The position numbers and the translations under genes are program-made. The notes beneath the pieces were generated by a model. The model had not been told where the DNA came from, searched no databases, and saw nothing but the letters and a program-made list of their open reading frames with translations. From Planctomicrobium piriforme (GTDB lineage: Bacteria > Planctomycetota > Planctomycetia > Planctomycetales > Planctomycetaceae), in the NCBI RefSeq assembly GCF_900113665.1, contig NZ_FOQD01000009.1, positions 124,001 to 188,000 on the forward strand: DNA of 64,000 bases, given 5' to 3'. Below, piece after piece: positions 54,787 to 63,037 of this stretch (position 1 is its first letter; every line of letters starts with the position of its first letter).

Positions 54787-56865
54787 ATGGCTACTGGAAG
54801 ACAATCTGCCTGGCGGCGATGGACATCCGCTGCGGCAATCACATCGACGTTGCTGTCTGGTTGCGTCCGCGACCGGAACGACGTGAAGTACGTCGGTAAG
54901 GAAAAACGCGAACTCTATCGTGCTCACGCGATGGATGTGGCGTTTCCAACGGTGAATGAGCCGCTGCCGCCTGAGGTGACGTCCACGGCTCCGCCGCACA
55001 CGATTCTCGAAACGGATGAAATTCCCATCCGGGATATCTCGTTGGCCGAGACAATGCAGCTTTCGCTGCAGAACAGCCAGGTGATCCGCACCGCCGGCAC
55101 CTTCCTGATGGCCAACACATTGTTGACCAACCCGCAAAATACGCCGTCGGAATACGATCCGGCGATTCAGGCGTCAGGCGTGCTGTTTGGTGCCCGCGGG
55201 GTGGAAGCGGCCCTGTCGGCATTCGATGCCCAGCTCAATTCGAGCATGGTCTGGGGACGGAACGAAACGATCACCAACAGCGTATTCGGCGGGGTCGGAT
55301 TGCCTTCGCTCTCGACGCTGTCTCAGGAAACCGGGGTTTTCACGTCCAGCCTGCAGAAGACGATGGCGAACGGCGGCGTCGTGAGCTTGAATCACAACGT
55401 CAACTACCTGGGATCGAATTCCCCCGGTCTGGCCTATCCGTCGGCCTACTCCGGACTTGTTGGGGCTAACTACTCGTTGCCGTTGTTGGCTGGGTCAGGA
55501 ACCGAGTTCACACGCGTAGCCGGTCCGATCAGCCAGTCTTTCAACGGTGTGAGCGGTGTGAATCAAGGGGTGTTGATCGCCCGAATTAACGAGGATATTT
55601 CCATCGCCACCTTCGAGTTGGCGCTGCGAAATCTCGTGAAAGACGTGGAAAACGCCTATTGGGATCTCTACCTGGCGTACCGCAACTATCACACGGCCGT
55701 CACGGCTCGTGAGTCTTCGCTGCTCACCTGGCGCATTGCCGACCTTCAGTTACAGGGGGGAGTGCGAACTCGGGCAGAAGTGGCTCAGGCACGCGATCAG
55801 TACTTCGCCACCGAAGCGGCATCAATGAATGCCCGTTCGAACATCTACACCGCTGAAGTGCGGTTACGCCGGCTGATGGGTCTGTCTGCGAACGACGGAA
55901 CCACGCTGCGGCCGCTGGATGAGCCGGTCACGGCACAACTGGTCCCTGACTGGTACATCAGCCTGACTGAAGCGCTGACGCAGCGCGTGGAACTGCGGAC
56001 CCAGAAATGGAATCTAAAGAGCCTCGAATTGCAGCTGGATGCCGCGAACAGCCTGGTCCGGCCGCAGTTGAACTTCGTGAGCGGTTATCAGGTCAACGGC
56101 TTCGGCGACCAGTTGCTCGGTTACAACGGGCAAACCACGACGTCGAACTTCTACCAGAACGTCACAGCCGGCAATCAGACCGGCTGGAATCTGGGTCTGC
56201 AGTTCAACTGGGCCATCGGCTTCCGGGCCGCACTGGCTCAGGTTCGCAACTACGAACTCCGCGTCGCCAAGGCCCAACGGGTGCTGGCGGAACAGGAAAA
56301 AGAAGTGGCGATGGAACTTGCGGCCACGTTCCAGGAACTGTCGCGTGCATTTGCCGCGGCGGAACTGAACATGAACCGCATGATCGCCGCTCGCGAGAAC
56401 GTCAAATTCCTGGAGCCCAACATTCGGGAAGGGACGATTCTGCTCGACGAACTCTTGCGTGCCCAGCTTCGCCAGGCAGAAGCGGAAGTGGCTTACTACC
56501 AGAGCCTTGTGCAATACAATCAGTCGCTGAATGACCTGCAGTACCGCAAGGGGACGATTCTGCCCCACAATGCAATTTACCTGGCAGAAGGCAGCTGGGC
56601 AGCCGAGGCCTACGAAGAAGCCGATCACAATGCCGATGCACGCAATCACGCCATCGACGCATCTGGTGTGAAGGAAACCGTTCCACAGCCGTTCGCATCG
56701 CCGATGCCGGTCGACAACATCTACTTCTCGGTGCCGAATGCCGAACCGACGCCAGCGGATGATGCAGCCGCCAGCGTCATCATGCCGGGGACGACCGCCG
56801 AGCCGACCACGGTGACCGCGCCTGCAGCGAAACCGCTGCCGGCCAAGCATGACGAACTGCCGTAA
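54787..56865 (+). CDS. TolC-family outer-membrane efflux lipoprotein
   Basis: 692 residues from the ATG at 54787 (MATGRQSAWRRW). The signal has the lipobox LLSGC, so the protein is lipid-anchored. The core has two halves of TolC repeats with long helices (VKDVENAYWDLYLAYRNYHTA, TRAEVAQARDQYFATEAA, LEKEVAMELAATFQELSR). An extended Ala/Pro-rich tail of ~110 residues follows. It forms a trimeric outer-membrane channel for export; no inner-membrane pump gene is next to it. A strong bidirectional terminator follows. Confidence 0.9.
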   Translation: MATGRQSAWRRWTSAAAITSTLLSGCVRDRNDVKYVGKEKRELYRAHAMDVAFPTVNEPLPPEVTSTAPPHTILETDEIPIRDISLAETMQLSLQNSQVIRTAGTFLMANTLLTNPQNTPSEYDPAIQASGVLFGARGVEAALSAFDAQLNSSMVWGRNETITNSVFGGVGLPSLSTLSQETGVFTSSLQKTMANGGVVSLNHNVNYLGSNSPGLAYPSAYSGLVGANYSLPLLAGSGTEFTRVAGPISQSFNGVSGVNQGVLIARINEDISIATFELALRNLVKDVENAYWDLYLAYRNYHTAVTARESSLLTWRIADLQLQGGVRTRAEVAQARDQYFATEAASMNARSNIYTAEVRLRRLMGLSANDGTTLRPLDEPVTAQLVPDWYISLTEALTQRVELRTQKWNLKSLELQLDAANSLVRPQLNFVSGYQVNGFGDQLLGYNGQTTTSNFYQNVTAGNQTGWNLGLQFNWAIGFRAALAQVRNYELRVAKAQRVLAEQEKEVAMELAATFQELSRAFAAAELNMNRMIAARENVKFLEPNIREGTILLDELLRAQLRQAEAEVAYYQSLVQYNQSLNDLQYRKGTILPHNAIYLAEGSWAAEAYEEADHNADARNHAIDASGVKETVPQPFASPMPVDNIYFSVPNAEPTPADDAAASVIMPGTTAEPTTVTAPAAKPLPAKHDELP

Positions 56866-56880
56866 TCCCATGAATGCAAA

Positions 56881-56911
56881 AGCCCCTGATGCAGTATCAG
56901 GGGCTTTTTTT
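56881..56911 (+). terminator. Bidirectional terminator
   Basis: AGCCCCTGAT and ATCAGGGGCT form a perfect 10-base-pair stem with a 5-base loop. T7 follows on the plus strand and AAAA precedes on the same strand, so it can end both the TolC gene and the converging minus-strand gene. Confidence 0.92.
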
Positions 56912-56927
56912 GTGACCAGACGGGATC

Positions 56928-57947
56928 TCAGGGCTTGGCGGGAGGCGCTGCCGGTTCTGTCGCCGGTGCGGCAGGGTTGGTCATCGCCTGAGCTGCCTGT
57001 CGCATATTTTCCAGGTACTGCGCCGTTTCGTCCTTCTCTTCAAGACCTGGAGGAGCCATGTACACGAACTGCCCCTCGGCGATTGGCTGGTCCAGCAGGA
57101 TGTCAGTGAATTCGACGGTCACAATGGGGCGGAAAGCGTTCTGTTCTCCGCCGGACTTTTTCAGGTAGAGGAACTTTTCAGGAAACAAGGTTTCGCGATT
57201 CACATACACCCGGACCAGGTCAGGCATGAAGCCGGCGACCTGTCCGGCAGCGGGGCCGAGTCCGGCCAGGAGTTCTGACTGTCGGTCAGGCCGCATCCGG
57301 CCTTGTAAAACCAGGAATTCGCGGCCTTCAACAGTTTGGGGACGTACCGGGTCGAGAATCAAAGTGCGTTCGAGCATGGCCAGGATGGCTGGGAGGCCGC
57401 CAATCCCGATTTCCGCGGCCCGCAGGGCGTCGGAAAGATCCGTGCCGGGATTGCTGTCTTTGATGCCGAGTGCTTCGCGTCGAATCTTTTGAATGTCGCG
57501 GCGGCTGAGTTCGATTTCCGGCTTCGTGACGGAGATCAAACCTGAGTTCGCGGCGCCGATCTGGCGGCGGGTGTGCAGCACCTGACCGTCGCAGACTTCG
57601 AGGAATTGACCTTCGAGATCTCCGAGTTGAACGCGGTATTCGAGCCGGTAACGGAAGCCGGCTGCGGCGGCATAGTTGCCGGCCGAGCGGAATTTGTAGG
57701 AACCCAGGGTGACAAGCTGGCTCATCGTCGCCTGAACCGAGTGCCGTTCGAACAAACGGTTGCGGGCCTGGGTGATGAGTTCGACCGCTTCGGGGTCGGA
57801 TGTCTTAAGTTCTTTTTCAGCAGCAGCTTCTGTCGCCTTCTTCTGTTCGGCGGGAGGAGATTCCTGCCAGGCGAGAGCGCCGGCGGCACGCCAGCCGACG
57901 AATCCAAGGACCATCAGGGCGACGGTTAAGGTGGGTAACTTTTTCAT
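56928..57947 (-). CDS. Exported LolA-like protein
   Basis: 339 residues. The signal peptide is LTVALMVLGFVGWRAAGALA. After a Lys/Glu-rich linker, LITQARNRLFERHSVQATMSQLV and SYKFRSAGNYAAAAGFRYRLEYRV look like the half-barrel of LolA-type lipid-binding proteins. The C-terminus is Pro/Ala-rich (MTNPAAPATEPAAPPAKP). Periplasmic lipoprotein carrier or sensor is inferred. It reads away from the divergent envelope gene at 58169. Confidence 0.7.
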   Translation of the reverse strand: MKKLPTLTVALMVLGFVGWRAAGALAWQESPPAEQKKATEAAAEKELKTSDPEAVELITQARNRLFERHSVQATMSQLVTLGSYKFRSAGNYAAAAGFRYRLEYRVQLGDLEGQFLEVCDGQVLHTRRQIGAANSGLISVTKPEIELSRRDIQKIRREALGIKDSNPGTDLSDALRAAEIGIGGLPAILAMLERTLILDPVRPQTVEGREFLVLQGRMRPDRQSELLAGLGPAAGQVAGFMPDLVRVYVNRETLFPEKFLYLKKSGGEQNAFRPIVTVEFTDILLDQPIAEGQFVYMAPPGLEEKDETAQYLENMRQAAQAMTNPAAPATEPAAPPAKP

Positions 57948-58168
57948 GTTGTCCCGAAAGTGCCGGATTTTCCAAAGATTGCGGCGGCGTCAGTCCGAAA
58001 ACAGAGAAGGCCGAAGAGTCGTTCCGTGCAGCGCGAGTGCTGTGGGAGGCGAACTCAAGCAGTTCACGCCGTCGCGGCCCGGCCGGTCGCGATTTTAGCC
58101 ATTCACGGGAAGATTGGTCGACCGCAATCCGGAGCGAATCACCGGGACCACAAGGAAGAGGACAAGCG

Positions 58169-59476
58169 ATGAGACTGTATTTCCTGGCACTGGGCACCTT
58201 GCTCATCGTGTGTGTGGGCTGCGCCGTCGACGGTCAGCAAGTCCTTCACAAAAACGAATACCACGCTCCGCCCGCCGAAATGATGGCCCATCCGGGTCCG
58301 ATGGTCGGCGGTCCCGGACCAGGCGTGATGGGTCCACACTTGACGGCGGCTTCGCATGAACGCGCCATGGGCGGCCCCGCCGGGCCCGGTTACGGCATGC
58401 CGATGAACATGTCCTGTCCTCCTTCGGGAATGGCCTGTCCTCCCGGCGGCGGCGGATACGGTCCTCCTCCAGGCATGGCGCTCGCCATGATGGCCGGCGG
58501 CCCGCCGCGCACGTCACAGGTGCGATTCCTCGGCCCCGAAGGGATGACCATCGGCTGGCAGATCGGACCGACCTTTGCCGAGAACCAGTTGATCGCCCCG
58601 GACCGCTTTAACTTCGTGCAGGGCGCGACCTATCGCCTGAAGTTCGCCGGGATCCCCGGTCGCGAAGGACTCACGATTTATCCTTCTCTGCATGTGTATC
58701 CGGTGCAGCCGCAGACCGCGGCCTACCTCGAACACAATGCATTGCCGCTGCGAGTCACCGACGAAGACCTCGACCAGATCGAGACCAACAACTTCGTGAC
58801 GAAAGTCATCTACCTGCCGGACGCACGCTTCCAGGAACTGGCCGTGGCCGGCGTGGAAGAACTGGTGTCCACCCGCCTGGGACCAGGTCTCGACCCGGTC
58901 GCCGAAGCAGATCGCCGCGGTACGATCATGGCCGTCTTGCGAATGGGGAACATGGATCTCGAAATGCCGGGCGCTCAGGGCATGCTGATGGGCCAGCGCG
59001 GCCCGAACGGCGAAGTTCAGCAGACCGCCGGCCTCACCCCGGTGAACGGAGAGCAGGGTCAGTTTGTTCCGCCGGTTCCGGTGGGCAGCTACCTGGGAAT
59101 TGGACAGCTTGCCGGCGGAGTTCCCGGCGACCTGATGATGGGCGGCCCGGCCGGTCCTGGCATGCCTCCTTACGATCCGATTGTCGGTGTGAACGGCGTC
59201 CCGATGTACGGCTATCCGAACGTCGGTACCCCGATCGGCCTGCCTGGCCCGCCGCACATTCCGCTGGGACGTCCCGCCGGTCTGCAGTCGCACACCATGC
59301 GGAACACCACGGACTACAACATCCCGCGACCTGTCGACCACATGCTGATCGATGTCCGGCACGAGCCCGGCCTGAGCCTGCCGGAACCGGTCAAGTACAT
59401 GCAGTACACCGAAAAGCATCCGGTCTATCAGCAGGGTGAAGTGTCGATGCCCGCCTGGGCCGCGCCACAGCAGTAA
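58169..59476 (+). CDS. Envelope lipoprotein, function unknown
   Basis: 435 residues from the ATG at 58169, preceded by GGAAGAGG. The signal has lipobox VCVGC (MRLYFLALGTLLIVCVGCAVDG). The Pro/Gly/Met-rich region ~35-110 is followed by a folded core (~112-260) containing VRFLGPEGMTIGWQIG, YRLKFAGIPGREGLTIYPSLHV and FVTKVIYLPDA, then a second Gly/Pro-rich tail. The core also occurs in the gene at 59745. Outer-membrane associated; no known family. Confidence 0.72.
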   Translation: MRLYFLALGTLLIVCVGCAVDGQQVLHKNEYHAPPAEMMAHPGPMVGGPGPGVMGPHLTAASHERAMGGPAGPGYGMPMNMSCPPSGMACPPGGGGYGPPPGMALAMMAGGPPRTSQVRFLGPEGMTIGWQIGPTFAENQLIAPDRFNFVQGATYRLKFAGIPGREGLTIYPSLHVYPVQPQTAAYLEHNALPLRVTDEDLDQIETNNFVTKVIYLPDARFQELAVAGVEELVSTRLGPGLDPVAEADRRGTIMAVLRMGNMDLEMPGAQGMLMGQRGPNGEVQQTAGLTPVNGEQGQFVPPVPVGSYLGIGQLAGGVPGDLMMGGPAGPGMPPYDPIVGVNGVPMYGYPNVGTPIGLPGPPHIPLGRPAGLQSHTMRNTTDYNIPRPVDHMLIDVRHEPGLSLPEPVKYMQYTEKHPVYQQGEVSMPAWAAPQQ

Positions 59477-59489
59477 CGAATTTGAAATG

Positions 59490-59520
59490 GGTCAGCCGGG
59501 TTACGCCCGGCTGACCTTAT
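59490..59520 (+). terminator. Terminator after envelope lipoprotein
   Basis: GGTCAGCCGGG and CCCGGCTGACC form a perfect 11-base-pair stem with a 5-base loop, followed by TTATT. Confidence 0.8.
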
Positions 59521-59546
59521 TGCTCACAGTCGAGTTGTTATTCAGC

Positions 59547-59720
59547 AGTTCTCAGTATTCAGTCGTCAGTGTTCAGTAAAACAACCGGATGATAGGTGAC
59601 AGTCGTTCCAAACTCTCAGTCGTCAGTCATCAGTTCAGACTGAGTCATCTGAGTAAACACAAGTCGCGATCATTTCAGATGTTTCAAACTGACAACTAAT
59701 GACTGACAACTGATGACTTA
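59547..59720. repeat. TCAG-type repeat, copy D
   Basis: An expanded copy: CAGTTCTCAGTATTCAGTCG, then CTCAGTCGTCAGTCATCAG, then inverted words ACTGACAACTAATGACTGAC. It ends about 24 bases before the start at 59745. Confidence 0.8.
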
Positions 59721-59744
59721 AAATCTGGTCGAACCACACACGCC

Positions 59745-60422
59745 ATGCTCACCGCCGTTCGTCACAGTCTGATCTGGTCTGCTTGTGCCCTGGGGGTCTT
59801 TTCCGCCGCCAGTCTGCAGGCTCAGGACCGCCATCTGCCGCTCGACCATCGGGCGCCGACGGGCGTGGCTGGCCGCTGGAGTGCCTTGACCAAGCCGGGC
59901 ATTGCGGGCGCGCCGCAGCCGGTGCGGTTCACTCTGCCGGGAGCAGGCGTCGTGTCGTTCTACTCCGGCTCACCGCATCATCCCGTGCCGTTTGCGGCCC
60001 CGGCGCAGGCGGGACTGGGGGTCGGCTACGTCTATCGCATTCGCATCAGCGACATGCCGGATTATCCCGGCATCGAACTCTTTCCCACTGTGGAACTCAT
60101 CGACCGACTGCATCCTCCGGCCGGACTGGAACAGGAATTCCCGATTCCAGTGCAGATCACCGCCGAGGACATTGAAACGGTGCTGCAGGACCGCATGGTG
60201 ACCAAAGTGATCTATCTCGAGCAGCCTGATCTCGCTGCTCCGGTCGAGCAAACCGAAGGTGCTCGCATCGAAAATCTTCCGCCTGTCGTGAATCTGCTGC
60301 AGGCGGCGGACCTGAGGGGCCGTCCGATGGCCATTATCCGGATGGGAGGGCGAATTCCGGATCCGCGGGGAACGACGGATGAATTCTTCAGCAGCTCACC
60401 GCTGCAGCTTCAGCATCCGTGA
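59745..60422 (+). CDS. Exported paralogue of the envelope lipoprotein core
   Basis: 225 residues. The signal peptide ends near LGVFSAASLQA. The core (about 55-190) carries VSFYSGSPHHPVPF, VGYVYRIRISDMPDYPGIEL and the strongly shared MVTKVIYLEQPDLA, matching the protein at 58169, so the two are paralogues. The frame of the next gene overlaps upstream, but that gene's proper start lies 38 bases after this stop. Probably co-transcribed with it. Function unknown. Confidence 0.72.
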   Translation: MLTAVRHSLIWSACALGVFSAASLQAQDRHLPLDHRAPTGVAGRWSALTKPGIAGAPQPVRFTLPGAGVVSFYSGSPHHPVPFAAPAQAGLGVGYVYRIRISDMPDYPGIELFPTVELIDRLHPPAGLEQEFPIPVQITAEDIETVLQDRMVTKVIYLEQPDLAAPVEQTEGARIENLPPVVNLLQAADLRGRPMAIIRMGGRIPDPRGTTDEFFSSSPLQLQHP

Positions 60423-60459
60423 CCCGCTTTTTCGAATCTGCCGACAGGGGGAACGAAAT

Positions 60460-62016
60460 ATGACGCGTCCACAACCGAAACGATCGACACGCATTCTGCT
60501 CCGCGCGGCCGGCTGGTCGCAGGCGGCCGCCCTGGGTCTGGTGATCTGCAGTTCGTCCTGCAGTTCGGTCAGCCAGTATGTGAAACACACCTTCGGTAAA
60601 GAAGCAGAACAGCCGCCGGTCGCACAGGCAGGTAAAGATCCGAAGAAGTCGTCGGACGACGTCAAGCACGCCTATACCTCTGGCAAGAAAGACTCAACAA
60701 AAGTTGAGACTCTCAAGTCGGAAGAAAAAGCGGCTCAAGCCGGCAAGGCTCAGCCAAGGACCGAAGCCTCCACCGCTGCAAAGCCTGCCGCACCGAAAAC
60801 ACCTGCCAAGCCGGCTGAAGAAAAACCCGACGTTCTCAAGCTGATCGCCAAGGGGGAAGACCCGTTCGGCGCATCAGGCGTCGAGCAGGCTTCGGCCCAG
60901 GCTCCTGCGACGCCGGAGAAGCCGGCCGCCGACTCCATCAGCTTCGACGCCGAGCCGCGTCAGCCGGCCAACGCGAAGTTCGCGAGCGCCACTGCCGAAT
61001 GTCCCCCCATTGCTGATGCGAACTGCCCGCCGGCGGGTGCTTGTCCGCCCGGCGCCGCGTGCCCGCCCTCCGCTCCGTGTGGGGCTCGTCCCTTTCCAGG
61101 CATGGAGACCACTGCCGACGAGTACGTCTGCGACGGCGGCGACAAAGGGATTCCCGTCCATTACGAAGGCCCCAATCGGGCTGGTCTGGGAATCGAAGAC
61201 ACCGTTGCCGAGTTCCAGGACGACGCCGGCAACATGCATGTGAAAGCGAGCACGCAAGCCTGTATCTATGCTCCCCGGTTTGGCGAAGTTCGTTCTGCGA
61301 CGTTGCCGCAGGAAGGGCTGAGCATTGCCAAGGCGCAGGGGCATCAGGATGAAATGACGGCCGCCGGTTTGAACACCAAAACGGTCACCGGCGAAAAGGT
61401 GCAGTGGGATGAACCGCAAGGCATGCTGATGCGGGCCCGTCCCAGCGAAATCGACGCCCGGACCACTGATGGTCAGTTGAATAAGGCGATCGCCGCCGAA
61501 AGCCATGTCAAGCTGATCAATGCACACGAAGACATCCGCTTCATCCAGGAAGGCCAGTTCGACAAGGTCAACATGGCCGTCATCGGACTGGGAGTCGATG
61601 CCGCACAGGAATGGGCTGACGGTCGCCGTCCGATCATCATTGCCCAGGATGAATTTGGCCAGATCCTGCAGGGACGCTACGCCGCTCAGGATTACACCGG
61701 AGTGGAAGACCGCCGCACGCCTGGCGACCTGAAGCTCATCAAAGTTGCCGACAAGGCGAGCGCCCATCCCGGCGAGATCGTCACCTTCACCATCCGCTTT
61801 GACAACATCGGCGGCAAGGATCTGTTGAAGGTCCGCGTGGTCGACAACCTGTCGCCGCGACTGGAGTATGTCGAAGGCTCGATCAATTCGAACCTGGACG
61901 GCCAGATCGACGTCTCCGACAACGGCGCCGGCGGCAAACTGCTGACGTTCGAATTCGACCAGCCGCTCAAGGGCAAAACCGGCGGGTTCGTGTCGTTCCA
62001 GTGCCGCGTGCGGTAA
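60460..62016 (+). CDS. Exported protein with DUF11-like C-terminal domain
   Basis: 518 residues from the ATG at 60460, preceded by GGGGGAACG. Signal region LRAAGWSQAAALGLVICSSSCSS suggests a lipoprotein or signal peptide. Residues ~45-190 are an Ala/Lys/Pro linker, with a Cys-Pro-rich patch (CPPAGACPPGAACPPSAPC) following. The C-terminal ~100 residues hold KVADKASAHPGEIVTFTIRF and VVDNLSPRLEYVEGS, a DUF11 (conserved repeat) pattern of surface proteins. It is the last gene of the envelope set and has its own terminator. Confidence 0.75.
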   Translation: MTRPQPKRSTRILLRAAGWSQAAALGLVICSSSCSSVSQYVKHTFGKEAEQPPVAQAGKDPKKSSDDVKHAYTSGKKDSTKVETLKSEEKAAQAGKAQPRTEASTAAKPAAPKTPAKPAEEKPDVLKLIAKGEDPFGASGVEQASAQAPATPEKPAADSISFDAEPRQPANAKFASATAECPPIADANCPPAGACPPGAACPPSAPCGARPFPGMETTADEYVCDGGDKGIPVHYEGPNRAGLGIEDTVAEFQDDAGNMHVKASTQACIYAPRFGEVRSATLPQEGLSIAKAQGHQDEMTAAGLNTKTVTGEKVQWDEPQGMLMRARPSEIDARTTDGQLNKAIAAESHVKLINAHEDIRFIQEGQFDKVNMAVIGLGVDAAQEWADGRRPIIIAQDEFGQILQGRYAAQDYTGVEDRRTPGDLKLIKVADKASAHPGEIVTFTIRFDNIGGKDLLKVRVVDNLSPRLEYVEGSINSNLDGQIDVSDNGAGGKLLTFEFDQPLKGKTGGFVSFQCRVR

Positions 62017-62046
62017 TCGATTCCGTTGCGAATGTCTGACGTTTCA

Positions 62047-62080
62047 GGGAGCGGGATCTGCGGATCCCGCTCCCTTTTTT
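62047..62080 (+). terminator. Terminator after DUF11 protein gene
   Basis: GGGAGCGGGATC and GATCCCGCTCCC form a perfect 12-base-pair stem with a 4-base loop, then TTTTTTATTTTTT. Confidence 0.95.
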
Positions 62081-62303
62081 ATTTTTTGGTGTACCGCGAG
62101 CAGTTGGACATGCACTGCTGGATACGGCATTTGTTTGAATCGCGAACTCAAGTCACGAATTGAAATTCTGCAGCGTTCGTCGATGATGTGAGTTACAATA
62201 TGCGAACGAGTCCGGAAAGCAGGCTCCAGGCTCTCTGTTGTCGACATGTTGTCAGCATTGATCGACAGCAATTTAGTTTTGCTTTGAACTGAGAGTTACG
62301 GTG

Positions 62304-62534
62304 ATGACCAAAACTGTTGAGATTGACGTTGCTCAGACAAACCTTGGCGAACTGATCGCGGGGCTTAAACCCGACGATGAAGTGGTCATCGTGCGGGGTG
62401 ACAAAGCGGTTGCCATTCTCCTTCCTTCTCTACACGTGCCAAAGTTGCGTCGACCGGGGAATTGCAAAGGACTGATCACAGTCGTTGCAGAAGACCGTGA
62501 ACATCTGCGTGGTTTTGAGGAATACATGCCGTGA
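62304..62534 (+). CDS. Antitoxin of a PIN-type pair (Phd/YefM-like)
   Basis: 76 residues from the ATG at 62304 (a GTG lies just before). The pattern MTKTVEIDVAQTNLGELIAGLKPDDEVVIVRGDKAVAILLPS is that of Phd/YefM-type antitoxins (a folded, DNA-binding N-terminus and a flexible toxin-wrapping tail). It overlaps the toxin gene by 4 bases (62531-62534), the classic coupling. Confidence 0.82.
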   Translation: MTKTVEIDVAQTNLGELIAGLKPDDEVVIVRGDKAVAILLPSLHVPKLRRPGNCKGLITVVAEDREHLRGFEEYMP

Positions 62535-62917
62535 GGCTGCTTCTCGACACTCATGCGTTTCTCTGGTTCGTTACTGACGATTCGCAACTCAGCAAGAGAG
62601 CGAATGAGGCGATTGTCGATCCGCAAAATGAGATTTTGGTCAGCCCTGGCAGTTATTGGGAACTCGCAATCAAAGTCAGTCTGGGAAAGTATCAGCTCAA
62701 CATTTCGTTTGAAGAATTCGTCGCTCGGGCAGTTGGGGAAAATCAGTTTCGTATACTTCCCATTGAGCCTTCCCATGCAGCAGCGGTGGCACGAATGCCG
62801 TTTTACCATCGCGATCCGTTCGACCGGCTCATCATTGCCCAGGCGCTCGTCGAACAACTGACAGTAGTGAGTCGTGACGAGGCTTTCGACGCCTACTCGG
62901 TCAGCAGGCTTTGGTAG
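62531..62917 (+). CDS. vapC: PIN-domain toxin (VapC-like)
   Basis: 128 residues starting at GTG 62531. The PIN active site acids are the Asp in MRLLLDTHAFLW, the Glu in SPGSYWELAIKV, and the Asp of HRDPFDRLIIAQAL plus the following VVSRDEAFD. VapC toxins are Mg-dependent RNases that cut tRNA or rRNA. It overlaps the antitoxin gene. Last plus-strand gene of the window. Confidence 0.88.
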   Translation: MRLLLDTHAFLWFVTDDSQLSKRANEAIVDPQNEILVSPGSYWELAIKVSLGKYQLNISFEEFVARAVGENQFRILPIEPSHAAAVARMPFYHRDPFDRLIIAQALVEQLTVVSRDEAFDAYSVSRLW

Positions 62918-63037
62918 AGGTTCAATCGATTCATGCTCTTTGTGAGAGACTCAGGTTGGCCAAACACTTGAAAGCACGACATCAGTCCTTCCCGGCTTTC
63001 AATACTTTCGCGACTGGCACCGCTCACTTTGGGTGAA

